A stretch of DNA of 64,000 nucleotides from Hypericum androsaemum (taxonomy: Eukaryota; Streptophyta; Magnoliopsida; Malpighiales; Hypericaceae): positions 8,253,570 to 8,317,569 of the forward strand of contig OZ023186.1 of assembly GCA_963995505.1 (NCBI GenBank), read 5' to 3'. The notes beneath the pieces were generated by a model. That model was not told the origin of the DNA. It was given only the letters and a program-made list of their open reading frames with translations, and ran no database searches. Shown one piece after another: positions 36,523-48,159 of the stretch (position 1 is the stretch's first letter; each line of letters begins with the position of its first letter). Made by a program: the position numbers and the translations under genes.

Positions 36523-37002
36523 TATTGTTTTCAAAAACGACCCGGAGATCGACCCAAATTTTGGTCCATTCTCTGGGTCAACCGGTCTGACCAGTCAAAT
36601 TGGCGGCCAGACCGGTGATTTATTATATATATTTTTAATATATATTTAGTAAATAATAGGTTTAAAAATTAATATTCTTGAAATGTTGGTAAATTTATTT
36701 CATATTTAGTATAATTATTTTTGTAGCTTTAGTTTATTTTGTGTTGATTTAGAAAAATCGAGTATAAAATCTGATTTTTTTGGGTTGGGTTGGGTGAAAT
36801 CTAGTTTTTGGGTTGATTTTTTGGTCAAACCTAACGAACCGGATTTTTTCGGGTCAAAAATTTGAGCCAACCGCTTGGTCTGACCAAAAATCTTCCGGTT
36901 CGTTAGGTAACCGTTCGAACTTAGTTTTTTGACCCGCTATTGGCTCCGATTTGTGGTCTGACTAGTCGGACCGCCGGTCGGACCGCTGTCTCGAAAACAA
37001 TG
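36523..37002. mobile_element. hAT-type MITE, copy 2 (480 bp)
   Basis: Inverted ends TATTGTTTTCAAAAACG / CATTGTTTTCGAGACAG. The flanking 8-mers GATGACAT (36,515-36,522) and GATGATAC (37,003-37,010) are an imperfect target duplication. Dense subterminal GGTCNGACC words (for example 36,588-36,625 and 36,955-36,990) match copies 1, 3 and 4. Confidence 0.75.
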
Positions 37003-37131
37003 GATGATACAATGTGGAGTTGCTTGTTGGATTTATCACTCTCTTTCCGCGGCGTACATACTCTTTCGTGAACTTCTTGGAGTTATCATCCCCTAAAATA
37101 TTTAGCTAAAAAAAGTAATTCAAAAATAACA

Positions 37132-38368
37132 GGATTTTTTTCTAAATGGTGTTACTGTTCATGACTTTATATCTACCCAGTATTACAAAAAAACAATTTC
37201 TGAAAATGGTGTCCACGTGAGTATCCAGGAATTTTTTCCATTTCTGATACCAAAAAACAAGAAAAATTTCTATTTCTACCAAGGCACGGATAATTTATCC
37301 GTTACCAAAAAACCAGGAAAATTTAAGTTTCTTGGTTTAAAACGGTAAAAATTCCCTCTTTTGAAGGAGGAAGCGCTCCGGAAACATGCAAGGGTTTTTC
37401 TACTCAACTCCCTCGTATTAAACTCTCTTTTTAAGAATAATCGTTATTCGACTCCCTCCTAAACTCTCTCTATAATTACTCCTATGATTTCAATTTTTGG
37501 TCGCCTTGGCCCTTTTTTGTTTTAAAAAATGGCTCTTTATTTAGCCACCGCAAAAGTCGGATAATTAATGCCACAAAAAAGTTAAATAGGGAAAATAAAA
37601 AGGTTATGAAAAAAGTATAATTAGCCTAAATAGCGTAATTATTTTGCTGAATTAGTAAGCAACAAGAGTTAGACCAATAAAATAAGAATTTCAGAGACAA
37701 TGAATTATTTGGGCATGTCACAATTTTTGAAAGTGTATAAATTTTAAAAACTGAATATATTGGATCATGCATATATTTTTTCTACTGGTGCATCTGTGGT
37801 GGCAAAAAAAATTGAAATCCAATTAAAGAGAAATTTGGGTACTTTTTCATTTTATAGATTTGAATTTAAAAGACGTTATGCTCAACAAAAGAAAAATTAG
37901 AGATTATGGAAAAAATATATATAATTAGCCTAACTGGCGTAATTATTTCGCTGAATTTATGAGGCCTTAATTATTTAGTTAGTCTTAACTAATGGGCTTA
38001 ATTTATTTCGATAAACAATAGAGAAATCATATTAATTATTTGCCTTTTTATCTTCCCCTATTTAAGCCCCCGATACACATTTTTTTTCTTTGATATTATC
38101 CAGCCTTTTGTGGCATTTATTATGAAACTTTTGGGTGGCTAAATAACAAGGAAAGTTTTACCATTTTAAACCAAGAAAAGGAAATTTTTGTGGTTTTTTG
38201 GTAACGAAAAAATTATCTGTCTTGGTAAAAAAGAGAATTTTTCCGGTTTCTGGGTATCAGAAACGGAAAAAATTTGCGAATACCTACGTAGACACTATTT
38301 TCGGAAATCTTTTTTTGTAACATCCGATAGATAAAAAATCAATAACAGTAATACCATTAAAAAAATCC
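37132..38368. mobile_element. Element with long (about 230 bp) terminal inverted repeats
   Basis: The left arm 37,132 to about 37,370 and the reverse complement of about 38,150-38,368 align with moderate divergence: GGATTTTTTT..GGTGTTACTG, ATTACAAAAAAA.AATTTC, GAAAATTT..TTCTTGGTTTAAAA. Total 1.24 kb with no coding frame. Inside, a 34-bp block (ATTAGCCTAAATAGCGTAAT type) occurs twice in direct orientation (about 37,620 and 37,922). Long-armed non-autonomous elements of this size are common among Mutator-like elements, but no convincing target duplication was found. Confidence 0.6.
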
Positions 38369-38828
38369 AAATAAAAAAGCTACGTGATAGGAATAGTTTC
38401 AGTCTATCACACTCGCAACTATAATCTCGATACAAGTCAATTCATAAATTTTCAAATAATCTCGTAGTTCATATCAAACATCGTACGTTAGGCATTCAAT
38501 AGACAGAGGCCGACTGGGATGAGAAAAAATGCTGCAGATTAAAATTAGGAAGATGTAAGTACGTGCAACAGCCAAGTGGGTAACTTCCAATGACGCTGAA
38601 ATGCTATCTTCTTCTAAGTACACAAGCAAACAATCCTGGTCCCTCGAAACAGCTATACGAGGATGTTGAGATGACGTTGTAAGTCCGTAACGCTGTTTGT
38701 TTCTGCACAGCTGCAAATCACATTCAGAGATTGATTTTAGTGTCGCAACATATGCATCGGTATCTTCAACATCAATACTGAAGTAAGATGATATGGTTAT
38801 ACTTCCATCTGACTGAGACCGACGCGAT
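38369..38828. other. 3' flank of the RNase H2 subunit B gene
   Basis: No gene recognised. This is the downstream region of the minus-strand gene and should hold its 3' untranslated region and polyadenylation site. An 80-codon minus frame at 38,474-38,716 has no recognisable motif. Confidence 0.4.
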
Positions 38829-41800
38829 CTAGCGGTTTCTTGAAGCCTTGCAAAACATATCTTGGATGTTCCGCGATTGTGTCTCCACCTTGGGCCTTTT
38901 TAGCTTGTCTGCCCGTTTTCTTGGTCTTGTCTTCAGTTTTCTCTTTTCCCTGAATAGATCAACAAGTGTGCAGAAGTATGTTTGTAGTTGGCAGAAACTG
39001 AATCAGACACCCCTGAACCCAGGTATTAAATCCCACTCCATTTCTTCTGCAACCCAAAAAGGAGCATTTCGATTTGAGAAAGCAATGCCTTCAGTACTAG
39101 CAGATTGCTTCTCCATAACGGAAACTTGAAAATCACCAAAATTATGTGAATGATGATGAAGATGAGGATTTTACTTTAAGACAGATGCAAGAGACATGTA
39201 GATGCTCTAATTTAAATTTTCAAACTTCTTGGCGGAAGCACTGAATATTTCATCTGAAGTGAATCTAAACATATCATGCGTAATGGCATTTTCGGCCACG
39301 CTATTTAGACAGTCAAACAAGTAGATATTAAGACACGGCGCAAGATAAATTGTCTATAGCATTAGTGCCAGTTCATGAATATGCATTCAGGGGCCTACAT
39401 AAAACATTGGTTCCAAGCTTAAGGAACAAATAACTTGTTTGATTCTCGAATCCGGCTCAAACTTATACCAACAGGAAACATTTCTCTGCGTGATTTAAGA
39501 AGTGCCATACAAAGTGTACAAGATCAGAGCATACTTGATTGCTTGGGAGTGCCAACCTCCTCTATGATGTTTGTTGCATCCAGCAAATTCAATCTGAATC
39601 AGATAGCATTAAAGTCATTTAAGAAAATTAGGAGAAACTATTATCCAAACGTACGAAGTTTGTTTGTGAAACCAAGAAAGAATAATGATCTACAACACAA
39701 TTTGAAGTTGGAACGTACTCCATATGTTGACACAAAAGCTTCAACCAGGGATTGTCATTCAAGTACTCCGATAAGATTCTAACTGCTTCAGCCACTGCAT
39801 AGAAAAATGATATTACAGATGAGAATCCAGCCCTACTGGAAACAGTTCCAGAGCAAGAACACATTGATAATTATCTTATGTCCGTCTGAAGAGGAGTGCG
39901 AGTCCAGAACTGTTATAGCTATCTGAAGTCAATATATGCACATTGCCGATTGACATTGGTTTAGACAAGAGAAAGGGAGGCTACAGTAGTTAATAGAGGG
40001 GATAACAGACATAGATAATAATTTGATCCAGAAAAGTAATCAAGAAAAACGCCGCTCCCAAGTACAAATATCCACTTATTAATGTCGAGCGAAATATGGT
40101 TTGTAAATTATATCTAGAATCACACTGGGTTTTATATTGTAGGATGACTAAATACTATCAACACTCTTGCCACGAGGAAAGCTGGTAACAGGGATAAAGG
40201 AATATACTTCGACTCTTCTCATCTTGAGCAGCATAGTTAACACTCAGAGATGGTAAGCTCTCTCCTAGTCTGCACACCTGCATTAGAATGAAGTTGAATA
40301 CATCAATGTGGAGATTTCTCCCTTATAAGCACACACCTGTGCTAATTGAAGGTCATCAATATTACTGAAGACATGAGCAAAACAGCACGAGACCCGAAAG
40401 TTGTGCCACGCGATTTCGATTGAAAAGACCAAAGTGTCCATCGATAGTACCACGTCTGTCTTGTTTGAAAGAAAAGCATGAGCTGACAAACAAGTAAACT
40501 TTGGCAGCCTAGAAGGCACCAGAGACACTGGCCTACAGGAATCTATATGATTGCTCTAAAATAAACAAGGTTGAAAATGATTTAGCATGTGTAAAACCGG
40601 ATAGATGACAACTCACCTTGCAGTACAACCAGGCTAAAACCTTTGAATCATCAAGTCGGAAGAATTTCATGGAGCCAACTTCTGAGACAGGAAGAGAGAT
40701 AATGTTCAGTCTATGACAGTGAGGCAACTCTGGCAAACCCACACAGACGGGATGACTGCATTAACGCTCTGATATTTCAGATACAATAAAAGAATCATCG
40801 GATGCCTATTTCAAGCTCTAAGTTTTGCTCTTAACAACTTAAACTTTGACTAGACAGTAAATCGGAAACCAAAGAAACTTCCAACATCTGACCTTTAATC
40901 TCACAAACTAGCTGGATACAGGCCTCTGCAATGGAATGCAGATGCTGATACCCTGGATAACCATCAACAAAAATGATCTCATCCATTTGTCTGAATTTTC
41001 CTGGGTCACTTCCTTTCTATCAAAATCAAAGGTTTCTTCCGTGTGAGAGCCAAAATGGGAAAAAATTCTTATTAAATAAAGACAAATAAACAGAGGGTTA
41101 GGAGTTTTCTATCTTCATCAAATGGAAACAATATATTTCTAACTTGCAGAAATTCGCTCCACCAACTAGCAAAGATACTATTGTCGGAGTTTCAAGAAGT
41201 GGGCCCAGATTAAAGTTCAAATGATTGTACCTTCACCCCAGCTTCGTCAAAAATCGGCAATAAGATAAAAATGGGATCAATTGGCGTGGCAGCATAGAGT
41301 CCCCCATCTGTTTGGATAAATAAGGTTTCCAATAATAAGGAACCGAAAAGCATTTGTGCTGACGAGGAAATAAACAAGCAAAAATTCCGATCCATCGCTA
41401 TCACACCTTCACATACATAATCTCCTATAAACCAAGATGTATACGGTTGCTTAAACCAATGCATTTCTTGTAGTGTTCCATCATTCAGGAGATAGCACGT
41501 TGCCTTCCTTATCAATAGCCAAAACGTGTTCCAGGATCAAACCACTTGCGTCAAAGTTCATTAGGCAGCCAAGATTCATTTTATGCTTATGGAGGAATTA
41601 AGACAGTTGCAAGCATAGTTCTGTGAAAGAGCTAAGAATCACAATAATGAAGTTTGTGGATGAAAAGTAGCCACAACATTCGAACATCATCTCCTCGGGG
41701 ATCAATTATTCTAAGCCGTCTTTCGATTCGGCCAGCCTTAGATACATCTAAATGAAACACAGAGAACCAAAGGCTAGACATGTAGAGACCTCTAAATTAT

Positions 41801-42102
41801 CAATCCAATGTATATAAAAGGCGAATGTTATAATCACTACACTAGAAAGAGCTGATGCCTTGTTATGGACATCTCGGGTTTTAATCCGAGAAGTTCGGGT
41901 TTTCCGGGCGAACTTCTCCTTCCCAGATTAAAAGAACCAGTTAGTGGCAATGCCCAATCACAAAGACCTAGCAAATCAATACACTAAAGTGGCATTCCCA
42001 GAGCCGGAGGAAGCAGAGGAACCAGTTAGTTCTCCATACCGGTTTTAGGGTTTCGAAGCGAAAGCAAGCACCCGTCCTCGCCGTTCCCAACCTCACATTT
42101 CC
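38829..42102 (-). CDS. RNASEH2B: Ribonuclease H2 subunit B, multi-exon host gene with two apparent frame breaks
   Basis: Non-catalytic subunit of the nuclear RNase H2 complex, which removes ribonucleotides and RNA-DNA hybrids from DNA together with subunits A and C. Conserved blocks with consensus splice sites on the minus strand: 42,102-42,040 (LLSLRNPKTG), 41,507-41,407 (TLQEMHWFKQPYTSWFIGDY), 41,307-41,231 (LYAATPIDPIFILLPIFDEA), 41,016-40,893 (FRQMDEIIFVDGYPGYQHL), 40,681-40,617 (EVGSMKFFRLDDSKVLAWL), 40,277-40,208 (LPSLSVNYAAQDEK), 39,794-39,719 (RILSEYLNDNPWLKLLCQHM), 39,593-39,535, tentatively 39,124-39,054, and 38,949-38,829 (KVETQSRNIQDMF, a PCNA-box-like end, then TAG). The order and spacing match plant RNASEH2B. 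Blocks 3 to 8 join in phase. Oddities: blocks 1 and 2 do not join in phase, and the last exon needs one base less before KVETQ. The first coding exon was not found. It may be functional with sequence errors, or a pseudogene. Confidence 0.85.
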
Positions 42103-42309
42103 CTGAAACGAACAGAAACAATACAAATCCAAATAAGAGAAATTGAAAGGGAAAATTCTTGAAGTAGTAGAGAAAGTGTTGGTGAGAGTTAGCAGGGGCA
42201 ACGAGGAGGCGAGATAATTTTGAATACCCAAAGAGGCGAGATAATTTTGTTAGGTTTAGCGCCTGGGTCCTCATCTTCTCTGGCTCCTTCCAGAACTGTG
42301 GCGGCGTCG

Positions 42310-42500
42310 GAGGGGTAGAGGAATCTGGTGGCGGCGGCGGAAGAAAGCTCCGGTGAAATCCAAGAAGCCCAATCGAGACAATTTCGACCTGGCCGGAACC
42401 GCTGCATTGGATCTCAGCGAGGAGAACGCCTACGACGCCGACTGGGGCTCCATGGACCTCTCCCTCGCCCCTCGTCGTCATCGTCAGAAGTGGTTTGGGA
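42310..42500 (+). other. Possible first exon of an unrecognised plus-strand gene
   Basis: A plus-strand frame reads KKAPVKSKKPNRDNFDLAG, then TAALDLSEENAYDADWGSMD and LSLAPRRHR. The composition looks like real coding sequence, with a GC content much higher than the surroundings. It lies head to head with the RNASEH2B gene. I do not recognise the protein, no start codon is evident in this frame, and the continuation is not found. The minus strand of the same stretch could instead hold the missing first exon of RNASEH2B. Confidence 0.3.
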
Positions 42501-43027
42501 TTTTTCATGGGCCATCTTTTTTTGGTTCTGAGATTTGATTCCCTTTGTTGATTTTGCAAAAAAGAGGTAGTAATTTTGTGTTCTGGGTTGCGATTTCGAT
42601 TAGAAGGAGCGACAACCAGGTTACGAATCAAAGTTTTTGGAGGATGAAGAATGTCCCCAGGTAGCAGTAGTGGCCATGGCCGTTTTGTCCGAGGTAGGGG
42701 ATAATCTCTCGCCGGAATCCATGGAGAAGATCGGAATAATACCGGCGGGGAAGGAGGTTGGTGGTCGGTGGATGGAGAGAGAAATTAAATCATTTTTTTT
42801 ATTTTTAGAGGGTAGAAAAGTCATTTTTATGAGAAAAATATCACTGACATCGGCAAGGGACCCAATAGTATAATAAAAACCAGACTACAGAAGCTAAAAA
42901 TTCAGTAAGCAAATTATAAGGTCTCTAGCGTCTATTTTACCAAATATCAGGATTCTGACAGTAACTATTCCAATAAATAATATTAATCAATAGAGAGAAT
43001 TCTCTTTCCACCGCAATAGTTCTTTAT
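42501..43027. other. Unassigned spacer
   Basis: Only short frames without motifs, becoming AT-rich toward the hAT-type element. Confidence 0.4.
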
Positions 43028-43383
43028 ATAAAAATCAAGGTTTTCAAAAATGATCCGAAGAGTGATTCGCCCTATTCTCTGGGTCGTGAGTCAATTGATC
43101 CGACTAATTGAACCACTAGTTGAGCTGGAAGTTTTTTTCCCATCACTAATCACGAAAATATTCAAGTACAAGATAGACTCCACTATCCTTTCAAAAAAAG
43201 AGAGATAGACTCTACTATTAAAAAGTAAAAAATAAAAAACTAACACTTTCCTAGACATCTCTATATGACACTCTCTCTCTAAGAAATTAATTTTTTTTCT
43301 TCCTTAGACTACTCACAGTAGTCGTTCACCCGAGCGATCGGGTGAATATTTTAATATTTAAAAAAAAAAACGAATTAAAAGCC

Positions 43384-43440
43384 AATCCCGCTCGGCCGAG
43401 CGGATTGGCTAGCCAATCCCGCTCCCGAGCGGATTGGAGC
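43384..43440. repeat. Two adjacent GC-rich palindromes
   Basis: CCAATCCCGCTCGGCCGAGCGGATTGG (given here only by position 43,384-43,410) and a shortened second copy (about 43,414-43,439) stand side by side. Each can form a stem-loop, and together they can form a larger cruciform. They are sharply GC-rich inside AT-rich DNA. Confidence 0.75.
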
Positions 43441-43670
43441 TTTTTTTTTTCTTTTCAATAATCTAACTATCTAGTTATTTCCACTTGGCATAATATTATT
43501 CGTAAAAATAGATTTATTCGGATAAGATTTTTGTAGTTATAAAAATTGAAGTTATCTTTAACAAAATTAAAATTCTTTTTTTTAATATATATAAAAAATA
43601 GAGCCAAATATTGACATATTTTGATTCACAATTTGTATTCCAATTTTTGACATAACTAAATCGTTCGAAT

Positions 43671-44337
43671 ATTAATTTCAAATATATTTTTAACATTCTT
43701 ATACTTCGAATTTGGAGAAGTCATAAACTAAAAAGTTGTTGATATATGTCTCACCTTCACAAAACAACTTAAATCAACTCAATTGGACTACGGAATAAAA
43801 AGTTGTGGCTCCCAAATCAAAACTCGTACTCGTAACTCGCTCAACTATTGACTTCAAATATATTTTTGACATTCTTATACTTCGAATTTGGAGAAGTCAT
43901 AAACTAAAAAGTTGTAGATATATGTCACACCTTCACAAAGCAACTTAAATCAACTCAATTGGACTACGAAATAAAAAGTTGTGGCTCCCAAATCGAAACT
44001 CGTACTCGTAACTCGCTCGACTATTGACTTCAAATATATTTTTGACATTCTTATACTTCGAATTTGGAGAAGTCATAAACTAAAAAGTTGTAGATATATG
44101 TCCCACCTTCACAAAGCAACTTAAATCAACTCAATTGGACTCCGGAATAAGAAGTTGTGGCTCCAAAATTGAAACTCGTACTTGTAACTCGCTCGACTAT
44201 TGACTTCAAATATATTTTTGACATTTTTATACTTCGAATTTGGAGAAGTCATAAACTAAAAAGTTGTAGATATATGTCCCACCTTCATAAAGCAACTTGA
44301 ATCAACTCAATTGGACTCCGAAATAAAAAGTTGTGGC
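43671..44337. repeat. Tandem array, 176-bp unit, about 3.8 copies
   Basis: Units start at 43,671, 43,847, 44,023 and 44,199, exactly 176 bp apart, each with ATTGACTTCAAATATATTTTTG at the start (first copy more diverged) and AAAAAGTTGTGGCTCC near the end. The last copy is truncated at about 44,337. The middle copies are nearly identical. Confidence 0.93.
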
Positions 44338-44895
44338 AAAAGTTTAGAAACGAATGTCGTGTTATTGAAAACATAATTATTTTCGTAATATATAATTTTA
44401 ATCTAAACAAATGAGAGTAGATAATATGTGGATGAGAGAGAAATTAATAATTTATTCTGTGAACTGGGTTGCTGATGTCAGTAGAAAATATGTAAGTGGA
44501 TTGGATTGGATAGGAATTGAGTATGGAAGAGAGGGAAATTAATAATTTATTCCGTGACCTGGATTGGATGGGTTGCTGATGTGGGTAGTCTTAGGATACT
44601 CTCTCCCCTATCACTTTTTTCTGTCAAAAAAAAAGATAAAAGGAGAGAGAATTATTTTTTTTATAAAAAGGGTGGGAGAATCGAGGTGGCCAAATAGGGA
44701 AAAGTGTTCCATTTTTTTTTCAACCTTATGAACCAGAAAAATTTGGGTCAAATTTTGGAACGGATCATCCGGTCCGACCAAATTTTGTCTGATCCGTAAG
44801 GTTGGCATTTTAATGGCAATACTTGGTACACCTTTTGACCAAAATTATGGTTGGACTGCTGGTCGGACCGTGTATTTTAAAACCTTGATAAAAAT

Positions 44896-47842
44896 GGGAA
44901 ATAGAAAATGGATTTTTTTTTTAAATTTTAACCTTTTCGTAAAGAGAGAAAGAGAAACCGAGAATTCTCTTTATTTTTGATTTTTTTAGACTGTTTTGAA
45001 TTCGCCGTATTTTGGATAATAGATTTTTAGTAAATAGCAGAAAGTAGATTGAAGAATGTGATTGGTTTAACTACCAGATAACAGATTCAATTTAGTAAAT
45101 TATATATAATTTTGGTTAAATTCCATATTTGATCTTGGAATGAGCCATCCAGGAGGGTCCTGGATGGCATACCATTGGATATGCACGGAGCAGACCATTG
45201 GATATGCACGGAGCAGACCATTCGATTTATCGATGACGGTTCCCGTTGGGATAAATATCTAGATCTTCTTGGTCAAGCTTCAACTAGAATGAGTAAGTAA
45301 AGACTTGAACCAGACTTAGGAAAATTCTTAACAATTCAAATCACAAAAAGTCTTCGTTGACTCCGGACTTCACACAGAAATCATAGATCACACAAAAGAC
45401 AAGTTTATAACCTTGTGTAAGAATAAACTTGGTCTAGCAAAAGATCACTTGCCAGTTAAGTCCTCGTAGCTTTTGACCGATCTCTCGATATACTTCTTTA
45501 TCCCTTTGATCGTGACTAAAATTTTGTAGTAGTTAAAGATAACTGAGTTTATGATCAGCATATTACTATGCATAGCCTTTTTCTTCGATCATACTTAACC
45601 AAATTCTGATATGCACTTAATCAAAATACTAAGACATTTTTAATGATTAATACTAATTGCTTAGAGAAGTTAGGATTAATGGACCATTTAACTAGTTAAT
45701 TAGTTATCTATTAATGAGAGATCTCAATACGAGATTAGTTGTCCAAAGGGTGGTTGTTATAGTTGATAATTAGTTAGATTATGAGACTAATGAGTCACAG
45801 GAGTACTAATTAGCTCGAGTAAGCCTAATTAAGGATTGATTTAGACTAATTAATGACGAGAGCGATAATTTGTTACGTTTGAAACACCCGGACCATAACA
45901 TGATCTTAATAAATCTCTAAGCTAATTGGTTAATTAGTTTGTCAAAAGTATCAAGCCTATTTTTTCCTTAATTATTATTTAGTCATAGTTAATTAGAAGT
46001 AACCAACATGTGTTTGGATTTTACAAATCCATAATAATTAGTCCTAGACTAGTGGTTAAGTTGTATTTGTGAAATGTTTTTTTAATATTCATTTCACACC
46101 AGAGATTAGGGGTTAATTTGCCCAATAAAAAAAAGGTGGACTAGTAAAATTTACCAAGGAACCAGACTGCGGAAAGCACATTTTGCAGGGGAGTCCACTT
46201 CACGCTTTGCACGTTTTGCAGGGGGGTGCCATATGAGGGAACCGTTGTATCAGGGATGCAACAAAGCATCTGGTGGTCTCTGTTAGTCACACCACCGATT
46301 GATTAGTGGCAGTTTGGATGTTCAACACCCATTGAAAGTGTAGATCAAATGATAAGTGATTTTTCAAATTTAAAATGAGATTTGAAATTCGGGAACTCCA
46401 ATTAGAGGCGTGTAAATAGTATTTAGAATTTGGTAAAAAATTGGTAATCTAGAGTTGGGGATCGAAAAATTGATAACCGAGATTTAATTTGAAAGAATTT
46501 TTCTAGAATTCCAGTAAATATGGTCAAATTTTAGTAATTGGGAGTTCGAGGTCTAGAAATCAATAACCAAGATTTAATTTGAAAGAGTTTTATTAGAATT
46601 CCGGTAAATATTGAATATTCGATAAAATTTTGATAATATCGGTATTTTAATGAAATCCAGAATAGCGGAAGAGAGGAAAACCAGGGAGGGTAGAACCAGA
46701 AAAGCGGCGGACTGAGGCTAGGAAAGAGGAAGGAGGAGAACGACGAGATCCAGATAGCGGAAGAGAGGAAAACCAGGGAGGGTAGAACCAGACATGGGAA
46801 GATGACGAGGCCAGAGGCAACGTCGGTGGGCCAGCTAGGGCAGATGGTGAGTGGGCGGTGCTCTTGGGAGCTTTATGGGCGGAGGCGGCGCCCCGAGAGG
46901 GTTCGTGGGGAGGGCTATGTTTTTTGAGAGAGAGTTGCTAGTTTCTGTAAGTACTTTTTTTTTTGAAGAACAGATAGTGAAGTGAATAATTCCGGTAACC
47001 TCTTACTTCTTTATCTTGAATAGCCCACACATGTGAGACAATCATAATTTCCATCTATGGTTTTGAAATTTATGAAACTTATGAATTGATGATGGATTAG
47101 GTTTTTTTATAACTATTTCGAGAAATTTGATACAATCTCAATATACCAAAATATAATTCGATATTTGATAGTCCTAAGGAACATCGGATCGGGGTCAGTG
47201 GAAACTTTTTTAGATTTTTCACAATTGATATAGTTGATATTTGGTAGAAAAATTCATCAAATATCGAATGCTCAGCGGACATTAAATTGCATTAATGAGA
47301 TGAGTGCATAAATAGATATTAGTGGTTTTGACAAGGAAAAAAGTGGAAGATAATTTAAAATAAATTTTGCTTAAAATTTTTTTCTTAAATGAATAACTTA
47401 TTTCGGAAGGCGAATATTTATTGTCTTTGTTTATGTCCATCTTTCTGAATTGTTACGTTTATTATGTACCAGAGTAAACCTAGTTTGATTGGAAATAAAT
47501 ACAATTCAATATAAGTACATTTCAAAGACGCTCTAAATAATTTGTATATTATTTCCCTCTCTATCGAGGGAAATAGGATATTTACTCAATTTTCTTTTCC
47601 TTATGCAGGTACACCCGAAAAAAGGAAACTCAGGGTCCCCGCTCTCGAGTATAGAGAGAGGAAGATAAAAACATAGGAAAAGAACCGAGGGCAAAATCGT
47701 CAAAAGCGCAAACGCCACGTAACTTTCTATATCCCGGCCCTAGTTTATCCTAGTTATAGACTACGTACCTGATCGCCCACAAAGTTGACAACCTAATCTT
47801 CAGGTTAGCCTATAAATTAATAATCAAAAACAAAAAGGTTAG
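44896..47842. other. Intergenic stretch with short local duplications, no gene recognised
   Basis: Small tandem or near-tandem duplications: a 23-bp unit (ACCATTGGATATGCACGG start) at 45,171-45,193 and 45,194-45,216; a diverged unit of roughly 100 bp at about 46,440-46,615 (GATTTAATTTGAAAGAATTTT type); a 46-bp unit at 46,655-46,700 and 46,748-46,792 (TAGCGGAAGAGAGGAAAACC core). Open frames are short and motif-free. Confidence 0.5.
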
Positions 47843-47852
47843 CCTATAAATT

Positions 47853-48158
47853 AGGGGCTGGATTGGGTACTGAATACTCTCATTTCAAACGGTTTTGGAG
47901 TGAAAGACATGCAAGAGTTTTTTTTGCAAAAATACAGAACTACAGGGACCAAAATAAAAAAGCCATGCAGGTTCATATAACATAATGGAACATGCCAGTA
48001 TCGCAAACACGGAAAATACACTGGTCAGTATGACATAACGTGGCATATCAGTATCACATAAAAAATATGCCGGTATCACACAACTCGACATGCCAGGACG
48101 ATCCTTTTCACTCCAAACCGTTCAGAATCATTTCTTTCACTTCGTACTCAATCCAAAT
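47853..48158. mobile_element. MITE (306 bp, Mutator-like) inserted at the prenyltransferase TATA box
   Basis: Imperfect inverted ends GGATTGGGTACTGAAT / GGATTGAGTACGAAGT extend about 47 bp inward (both sides read AACGGTTTGGAGTGAAA-type sequence). A perfect duplication CCTATAAATT flanks it (47,843-47,852 and 48,159-48,168), which at 9-10 bp fits the Mutator-like superfamily. Related to 12,092-12,441. Confidence 0.82.
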
Positions 48159-48159
48159 C

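Larger units (their letters stand above)
43307..44590. mobile_element. Nested TTA-flanked inverted-repeat element (PIF/Harbinger-like)
   Basis: Ends GACTACTCACA / GACTACCCACA in inverted orientation, each flanked by TTA (43,304-43,306 and 44,591-44,593), the 3-bp duplication typical of PIF/Harbinger elements. The interior holds two palindromes and a four-copy tandem array. The right side contains a partial second end (about 44,455-44,480, GGTTGCTGATGTCAGTAG). The terminal repeats are short, so the class is tentative. Confidence 0.55.
43036..44887. mobile_element. hAT-type element, copy 3 (1.85 kb, non-autonomous, carries a nested element)
   Basis: Inverted ends CAAGGTTTTCAAAAATGATCCG / CAAGGTTTTAAAATACACGG with a perfect 8-bp target duplication ATAAAAAT at 43,028-43,035 and 44,888-44,895. 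Subterminal GGTCCGACC words are at 44,771-44,780 and 44,861-44,871. No transposase frame. Most of its length is a second element (43,307-44,590). Confidence 0.83.

Noticed and set aside
38474..38716. 80-codon minus-strand frame downstream of RNASEH2B
   Set aside because: No recognisable domain, no consistent splice sites linking it to the gene, and the gene already has a stop at 38,829-38,831.
40340..40375. A small 28-base exon-like piece of RNASEH2B (SNIDDLQLAQ)
   Set aside because: It does not fit the phase between the exons at 40,617 and 40,277, whereas joining those two directly gives the expected protein.
43671..44337. Regular repeats that could be taken for a CRISPR array
   Set aside because: The 176-bp units are contiguous with no unique spacers; this is a tandem repeat inside a plant transposable element.
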